Both the position numbers and the translations under genes were made by a program. A DNA stretch of 64,000 nt from the NCBI GenBank assembly GCA_025093555.1, contig JAIWNF010000052.1, positions 62,001 to 126,000 of the forward strand, written 5' to 3'. Under the pieces are notes generated by a model, which was not told where the DNA came from, searched no databases, and was given only the letters and a program-made list of their open reading frames with translations. This stretch comes from Circinella umbellata (taxonomy: Eukaryota > Mucoromycota > Mucoromycetes > Mucorales > Lichtheimiaceae). This document shows, in pieces, positions 57,585 through 64,000 of the stretch (the stretch's first letter is position 1; each line of letters opens with the position of its first letter).

Positions 57585-60073
57585 TTATTAAAATAATACA
57601 TATATACACACACACGCATATTTACATACACATACACACACAAATACATGCATTTATACATATACCTTATCATAAACACTTGTTTTAATTTATTCTTCTT
57701 TAACCATGGACCTCTTTCTCACTCGCTCTTTAATATATATATATATATTATTTATTTTCTATTTATTTCATAAAATCCTACTATCATTCTTTGTAATAAT
57801 AATATTAAATTCATTCTAATACTCTTTTTTTCCCCCTATATTTTACATTTCTTTACTTTTTTACTATATTATAATACGTAAGGCTGTATATATCACAAGT
57901 TTGATCTATTTCATACTCAACATGGACCATTGACTTCTTTATATCATATATGTAGTGTAATTAATATATTATTACAGCTTTTTACTATTACTTTAATATT
58001 GCTCTGTTGCTATATTAATTCGAATTACCTATAAATTGTTTTACATTGTTTATAGTTGTGAATTTTGTTTATGTATCAACACTGTTCCATAAATATAATT
58101 TTGTAATTGTTAGAAAACAAAACAAATAATAAATATTAGGAACTGTACGATGACACAATTATACTTCTGAATGCAAACAGACTTTTATTCCAGCTCAAGA
58201 CTGATATTGAAATAAGCTGCGCCATATATATATATATATAATGTGGTCAATAAAAAATAATATTAGTAATGTTTTTTACATGTGGCGCACAGCTTTATTT
58301 ACATAATTCACCAATATTATACGTACTTTTTTATCAAAGCTTAGAATACACTATATATATATATACTAATTTAATACCTGCTATCGTTATACATGTACAT
58401 CGAGTTAGTGATCATGATAAGAGCTATTTTTTTTCCATCTAAAGTAAGAAGCATTCAAAATTATAAAAAAGGAAATAAAATACAACCTATTCCGCGTGTT
58501 CACTAACTACCTGGATTTAACTTTCTTGTGTTATGCTTGGTAATATGATTGACGACTCGGTAATTTATTTATTTTTATATAGGTACGTAATACACCAAAA
58601 AAACATCTTATTATATAATGCTTCTTGTATAGAGTCATACGTAGTAGAGTTAAGTAGCAAAAAGCAATAGTATTAATTATAAATGATATAATAACATGGT
58701 AAAATATTAACGGATCATATATATATATATTTTCTCTATCCCCATGTTATTTAATAACTTTATAGTGTGTATAACTCTTGCTTATGTTAACATCTCACCA
58801 GCCTCCATTTAATATTCCCAAGGGTTTTGATTCGATAACTTGTGACTTGTACAACAACAATAATTTTTTATGTACCTCTTATGATTTTTGTTTAAATAAA
58901 CTGTAAATAGCCATTCATTATTACAACCTGATTAACAAGAGAGATGTTTAGAGGATAGGATCATCTGTAGTTAGAGCTGATGTATCGTACATACTCTTGT
59001 TGGCTAACACGTGTTATTTCATGTACCTTTTAATTGTGGCGCAACACACTTTGTCACATTTTCAAACAGTTATTATGATACTAGTCCTGCAACTGCAATT
59101 ATTTAAGTGTCAGAAATCCTTGTGTAACTATATGGCGCGCAACTCATCCTATTCGTTATGACAGTGATTTCTTAACGCTCTATTTTACTTGAGCAAAAAA
59201 AAAACCTGAAAAAAGCCGGTTTTTTTCATTTTTTTGGTGTTTTATATAATGGGAAACTCATTTTCGGGAAACATTTTTCTATTTAAAGTACGTAAACCCA
59301 AAAAAAATTGGGGGGTCTAGTTTAAAAAAAATCAATCCGCAACTCGGGAAATGGCACTTTTTTTTTTTTATTGTTAGAATAATGTTCTGTCTTTTTTTTT
59401 AAAAAAAAAAACAAAGTCATTCTATATTATTTATGTTATTAGATTGTAAAATTGATAAGTTAGCTCTTATTCTAGAAGTCAAAGGAAACTTTAATCAATA
59501 GTCATGTTTATTACACCAAAACCCAAGCGCAAACACCGTATCCAAGAAATATATAACCCAGTGATTGATCAAGTTATAATTACCGTATTATTATATCATA
59601 AGAATACTTTAAATTGAAACAAAGCCGTTCATTTTTCTTCTCATGACCTTTCCTGCGAAAAGTTACCATGTATAATAACATTACCGGATTGTTCTTTCAT
59701 GAAATAATATCCTGATCTTATACATTTATATTTGTATCCATTCTCTTGGCAACAAATAATTACAACAGTAGTCTCCGCAGTAAGCATCATGATTATTTTG
59801 AAACCATTTGTGGAGGCATTAATCATTACCTACTAATTATCAAAAAAAAAAGTGCTCAACTATTCTTGGTGGTACTCAAGGCTGAGCAGTAAGTATTTTA
59901 ACTTGTAACTTTTAACTTTTTTTTTTTCCTTTTTGTTTCTTTCTTTCTCTTTGTCTTTTAATTTTACTAGTGGTAAAGTACCCCTTCTCAATTTTTTTTT
60001 TCTTCTTCTTTGAACTACTCATATATAATTAATAATAATAACTCATGATATAAAATAATCTCTATAGTTTGCT
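57585..60073. other. Gene-free region with a possible FAR1-like relic
   Basis: 2.5 kb of AT-rich DNA with CA repeats right after the transporter (57605-57645), several TA runs (57738-57750, 58209-58221, 58355-58366) and poly-A/T stretches around 59195-59410. The only hint of coding is a minus-strand frame at 59641-59826, described separately. The last 150 bases are T/C-rich and form the promoter of the 401-aa gene. Confidence 0.45.
59641..59826 (-). pseudogene. Possible FAR1/MULE DNA-binding domain fragment
   Basis: A 61-codon frame contains NASTNGFKIIMML, TTVVIICCQENGYKYKC and IRSGYYF. The order 'NGF-----', a strand, 'C----G-Y+' resembles the N-terminal zinc-binding DNA-recognition domain of FAR1/Mutator-like transposases. 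It is short, isolated and not joined to a transposase core, so it is at best a relic or a single exon. Confidence 0.22.
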
Positions 60074-61279
60074 ATGGTTCAAACACCCTCAACAGATATT
60101 CTTACGTTTTTTAATAACGTCTCAGTCGAACTTCAAGCAAAACCTGAAAATACTAATCAAATTATTCTTGAAGCTTTCGTCTTTGCAGCTCATTGTGATT
60201 TGGGTAATGAAATAATCCAACCCATTCTTAAACAAGATGCCGCATTGCAAGATGAACTCTGGGAATTCCGTACCAAAGATTTTTATTCTTTTAAATCTGC
60301 TGTTGGTACGCATGAAAGTCACAAAGCAACTTTAAAAGCTATTGTAAAATTGGTGAGCAACGTCAAGCAACGTCATGATATATTCAAGACGGAAGGTTAT
60401 ACATATAACAACGACGAACGTAATGTTTATATCAGCTTTTTAAAAGACGAAACTGCCAAGCTCCGTCAACTTCTTAATATCTTGTATTTACACAAGGTTC
60501 CAGGAACTCCCGCATTGAAAATTAAACAGTTCCAACCCATCATGTCGAACGATGCTTATGATTTTTGGGTACTTTTAAGTACAGGTGTGGTTGTTAAATG
60601 GGATAAATTCTTATACATTTATAATGTACTTTTTGCTTCCGTCGAACCACAATATAAAACGTATGTCAAGAACTTCTTGTGTGATGCCAATAGTAATGTT
60701 ACTGCATTCACTTTTATTTCTCTTATTGAGCAATTCGGTTTCCCATTCGGCAAGAACAATGGTAAAACCGCTTTAGGTGAAGAAGGTCGTGTTGAAGTCA
60801 CCAAAATGATAATGGAACTTATGCGTGAACTTGCTTCTTCTGAAATGCGCGATCATCTTTTAACCGTCTATGATTGGTTTAAGGGTATTGAACGTACGAG
60901 TACTGATAATATTACCAAAAGAGCCAACGAGTGGGCTACTATTATCAAGGGATCACCACGTACAGAAATAGCTACAGCCAAGATCACAAAGACAGATGAA
61001 CAACAACGAGCTGATCGTGTCGATTTGGCTAGACGTGCCATAAGTCTTTTCTATCAACGTTATATGGTGCTTTGGAAGATTGGTCCCGCTGCTCGTGAAG
61101 TCATCAAAGGTGTTGATACACCTGGAAAGACTCGTATGCGTGATTTCTTAACCTATGTTCTTCCTTTGGATAAGGCTAACCTCATTGTCGTTATTGGTGC
61201 CGATGCAACGAGTTGGGACCAAAAGCGTCCCAAAGTGTATGACTTTGTTGATACCCTTGTCAACCCTGCTTTACAATAA
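60074..61279 (+). CDS. Intronless 401-aa protein of unknown function
   Basis: A single uninterrupted frame with a convincing start (ATGGTTCAAACACCC) just after a T/C-rich leader. The protein is soluble, with no signal peptide, membrane helix or low-complexity region, and reads as a mostly helical fold: HCDLGNEIIQPILKQDAAL, FRTKDFYSFKSAVGTHESHK, LLSTGVVVKWDKFLYIYNVL, ARRAISLFYQRYMVLWKIGP, VVIGADATSWDQKRPKVY. Helical blocks of about 40-60 residues suggest a scaffold or alpha-helical bundle. I do not recognise the family; it may be restricted to early-diverging fungi. Codon use leans to T- and C-ending forms (CGT, GGT, GCC, AAG), consistent with good expression. Every other large gene nearby is split by introns, so the lack of introns is notable (retrogene, or simply intron-free). 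Confidence 0.85.
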   Translation: MVQTPSTDILTFFNNVSVELQAKPENTNQIILEAFVFAAHCDLGNEIIQPILKQDAALQDELWEFRTKDFYSFKSAVGTHESHKATLKAIVKLVSNVKQRHDIFKTEGYTYNNDERNVYISFLKDETAKLRQLLNILYLHKVPGTPALKIKQFQPIMSNDAYDFWVLLSTGVVVKWDKFLYIYNVLFASVEPQYKTYVKNFLCDANSNVTAFTFISLIEQFGFPFGKNNGKTALGEEGRVEVTKMIMELMRELASSEMRDHLLTVYDWFKGIERTSTDNITKRANEWATIIKGSPRTEIATAKITKTDEQQRADRVDLARRAISLFYQRYMVLWKIGPAAREVIKGVDTPGKTRMRDFLTYVLPLDKANLIVVIGADATSWDQKRPKVYDFVDTLVNPALQ

Positions 61280-63447
61280 GGAGAAAAAAAGCCTATCTTT
61301 ATTACAAGTAAGGAGTTTACTGCTTCCCCCCCCCCACCCAATTATTTCCCTTCTCAATTCTATTTCAGTAAATAATCATAATAAAATTATTGTAAGTTTT
61401 TTCTACAAATTTTAGCTATGTATATATATATATATATATAGGTACACGAGTACGTACGTGTGTAAATTCTTTGGGCTTAAACGTTTTGTGAAATCCATTG
61501 CGTTGATCCCGTGTGAGGAAAAAAAAACATTCTTACGGATTTGAAAACTATCCATTTGTTTCTGAGTCGTTCTTATAATAAAGTTTCTATGTATGTGACA
61601 CTTGAAGGTTTTTTTATATTACATACTTAATAATTAATACCATATTGAGTTTTGGAATTCATTACGTATTGCAAGAAGAGAATTAGTTTTATATACAGAT
61701 ATAAGTACATGAAATACATAATCCGTTATTTGAAGATTAAAAAGCAATGGAATAAATAAAGGTACTTTTTATTTTAGAGCTATACAGTACAGTAAAATAC
61801 TGTGTATAGAGTTGTATAGTAATAATAATAGGACTATAGATGTATGTATCCTTAAGTACGTAATTTTATATAACAGCCGAATATTCTAGAATTTCAATAC
61901 TTTCAACAGCATCGTCGTCGTCGTCGTCGTCGTCATTATCATTTATTAAAACTTACTGCTACCTTTTTCTAAATTACTGTATTCTACTGAAAATTCTCAC
62001 ATCAATTAAAAAGAAGGATGGCGTTTAGACACGCATAAAAAAACTTGTTTTTTTTATTTGTTTATAATTATTGTGTAATAGTGTATAATTTTGGGATGAA
62101 ATGGTTTAACGGATCAGCCTATTCCCCAACTATAGTTTTCTTATTACGTACGTAACCGATAAATATTTGCTGGTCGTTAAGGAAAGCGATAGAATGGAAA
62201 ACTATGACTATTTTTTTTTTGGCTTCTTTAATAAAATTAAAGTGGGTAATATATTAATATTAGATATTATTTGTGTGTGTGGTTATCTAATTGACTTGTC
62301 ACTTTGGATCTTTTTTTTTTGTTGTCTTATAAGTAGAAACGATATATAATCATGAAAAACTAACTTCTTTGAAAAAACACATCCGAACTTAATCAACAAT
62401 CTATCAAAAAGAGGCATGATTAATAAAGTAAATGAGTTGCAAAAGACAAAGGATAGGACAAGCCAAAAAGTTTATTTTTATAGTCACTATTCACTATAAT
62501 GATATACATATTGAATAAAATGAATATTTCGATCCTACTACTAAGTAGGTAATAATAGGTACTCTACATAAAATTACGTAGAGCGTCAACTAAAAAAAAA
62601 AACATTTAATAACACCTTTACTAAAATGAATCTCATTCCCCATTCAGAATTATTAAGAAACAACATTTTAATATTACTAAGAGAAGGAAGAGTAATTTTC
62701 TCGAGCTTAATCTATATACGCATATAAATAATAAGCTGATCATATGTAAAATGACATTTCTTCAATATTTATAATGAGTGATTGAGCACAGACAAAAATG
62801 GACTAGTTTAATTTATAAATGACAGCTAAAAAAGATATGATATGGAGTAGTTAGTAGTAGAAAACTTTAGTACGAACTGATGATTTAAATGCATATTGAA
62901 TGCATGCTATGTTAATAAGTTAAGATAAATTAATATGAAATTATTATTATTCACATATTTCTTGTAAAATAATCCTTAACAACAGTTCTTCAAATACCTT
63001 TTCATTCTAAGGAATTTAATAATCATAAGCAGTAAATTAAAAAAAAAAAACTTATTGCTTGTTTTTCTCTCCCCTCCCCTTTCCCTCTCAAGATGATTTA
63101 ATTTATTATGCAAACGCATTGTTTTGCATTAAAGATTTTCTCCCCTCTTTTTTGATTCATTGCAGATTTCATTTGGGGGGGCGGGGGGCAGGATATAATA
63201 AAGAGAATGTTAGTTAAAATGTCAAGTTACATCATTATTTTATCATGAAAAAATGTTGACACTAAAACTTTTAGTAATTGTTGTTATAATTAGATTGCCA
63301 AGAATAAGTGTCCGAATTTTTTTAAAAATGCATGAAAAAAGTTGGGATAAACTGAGTCCATGTGATTTTTATATAGAGTTAAAAAAAAAAAATAAACTGT
63401 CGGAAACATAAAATTTTTGAGGAGTCCATTAAGAAAAAAAATTAGAA
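61280..63447. other. Gene-free region
   Basis: 2.2 kb between the 401-aa gene and USB1. It contains a TA run (61422-61440), a CGT triplet repeat (61911-61933), poly-T runs and a G-rich patch GGGGGGGCGGGGGGC (63174-63188) opposite a C/T-rich stretch at 63068-63090. No supportable gene. Confidence 0.45.
61911..61933. repeat. (TCG)n trinucleotide repeat
   Basis: Seven to eight perfect TCG/CGT units in non-coding DNA downstream of the 401-aa gene. This is unusual in such AT-rich sequence. Confidence 0.85.
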
Positions 63448-64000
63448 ATGAATTCACTTGTAGATTATGAAAGTAGTGATTCAGAAAGTTCCATTCATGA
63501 AGAACCATTGTATGTATAAATAATATTGTATGTTTTGTCAATGCATTATTTAATGATGAGTAAAAAAAAAAAAAAAAACGTTATAGATCTTCTTCTAGTA
63601 TGCCTGTACTTTCAGACTTTTTTTCACCAGGTAACTTGTTGACAAGAGAGAGATATATAAAAAAAAAAGAGCTAAAGTATGATATTTATATGTTTATAGT
63701 ACAAAAAAAGGAAGATCCATCAAAGCATCAAGGAAGAATACGAACAAAAGCACATATTGAAAATAGTTGGGCAAGTTATGTATATGTAGAAGGTAATTTA
63801 TACTTTTGTTTGCGTTAGGCATAATTCCAGGGTGGGGTATGGAATGATAAACTAAAACTAAACTAAATAATAATAACAATAGTTCCTATGAGTGAAGAAG
63901 TGAAAGAAATATTAAATCATATTATTATAAAAGATGAAATATATTCAAATATTGAAGGAAATAAATTACATATTAGCTTAAGTAAATGTATCTTTTTAAA
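63448..64000 (+). CDS. USB1: USB1-type U6 snRNA 3'-phosphodiesterase, 5' part (cut by window edge)
   Basis: Nuclear 3'-5' exonuclease of the 2H phosphoesterase superfamily that trims the oligo(U) tail of U6 snRNA and leaves a protective end. Four exons are visible: 63448-63509, 63587-63630, 63700-63792 and 63883-63981, with a GT donor at 63982. They encode an acidic N-terminus (MNSLVDYESSDSESSIHEEP), then the family segment HQGRIRTKAHIENSWASYVY and the first catalytic H-x-S motif, HISL, split by the next intron (the usual form is HLSLS). The second H-x-S motif lies beyond the window. Each exon joins in frame with GT-AG introns of 69-90 nt. The call rests on this combination of motifs. Confidence 0.85.

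Noticed and set aside
58800..58860. A GATTCGATAAC stretch resembling a tRNA T-arm box
   Set aside because: No matching A box, acceptor stem or cloverleaf pairing could be found around it.
62167..62349. 60-codon plus-strand frame with hydrophobic content
   Set aside because: It is built on T runs (YFFFGFF, FFFCC) in non-coding AT-rich DNA, with no conserved pattern.

Overview
The window looks like nuclear DNA of an AT-rich filamentous fungus, most likely Mucoromycota (probably Mucorales). The reasons are genes split by many short GT-AG introns, a fungal gene set (group III hybrid histidine kinase, Pof3/Dia2-like F-box protein, NHP6-type HMG protein), long A/T and dinucleotide tracts between genes, and Tc1-like, LINE and zinc-knuckle transposon pieces. 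No tRNA, rRNA or CRISPR array was recognised. I built the exon models by hand from splice sites and reading frame; every complete multi-exon model sums to a whole number of codons.

Layout: 1-900, end of a Tc1/mariner-like transposon. 1222-3800 (-), succinate dehydrogenase flavoprotein subunit. 4483-4800 (-), small coiled-coil protein. 8443-17524 (-), a giant group III hybrid histidine kinase of about 2710 aa with about 20 tandem 92-residue HAMP units; this is the standout locus. 19192-21350 (+), multi-pass membrane protein. 22023-24121 (-), F-box/LRR-like protein. 25735-27663 (-), secreted multicopper oxidase, divergent from a bZIP factor at 28888-30804 (+). 31403-33943 (-), membrane-anchored GT-B glycosyltransferase. 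34-39 kb is gene-poor, with a decayed Tc1 copy.

From 38.9 to 51 kb the genes are dense: TPR/F-box/LRR protein (Pof3/Dia2-like, -), NHP6 (+), methylenetetrahydrofolate reductase (-), neugrin/Rrg9-like protein (-), SLC45/sucrose-type symporter (-), mitochondrial phenylalanyl-tRNA synthetase (-) and deoxyribose-phosphate aldolase (+). 52.5-55 kb is a transposon graveyard (LINE reverse transcriptase with stops, zinc-knuckle relic). Then follow an MFS anion:cation symporter (55373-57584, +), an intronless 401-aa protein of unknown function (60074-61279, +) and the 5' half of a USB1-type U6 snRNA phosphodiesterase running off the end (63448-64000, +).

The genes are mainly unrelated housekeeping and sensing functions, each with its own promoter; I see no secondary-metabolite or resistance cluster. 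Recurrent themes are very small exons (13, 16, 17 and 19 nt) and introns whose retention changes the protein little or in an interesting way.
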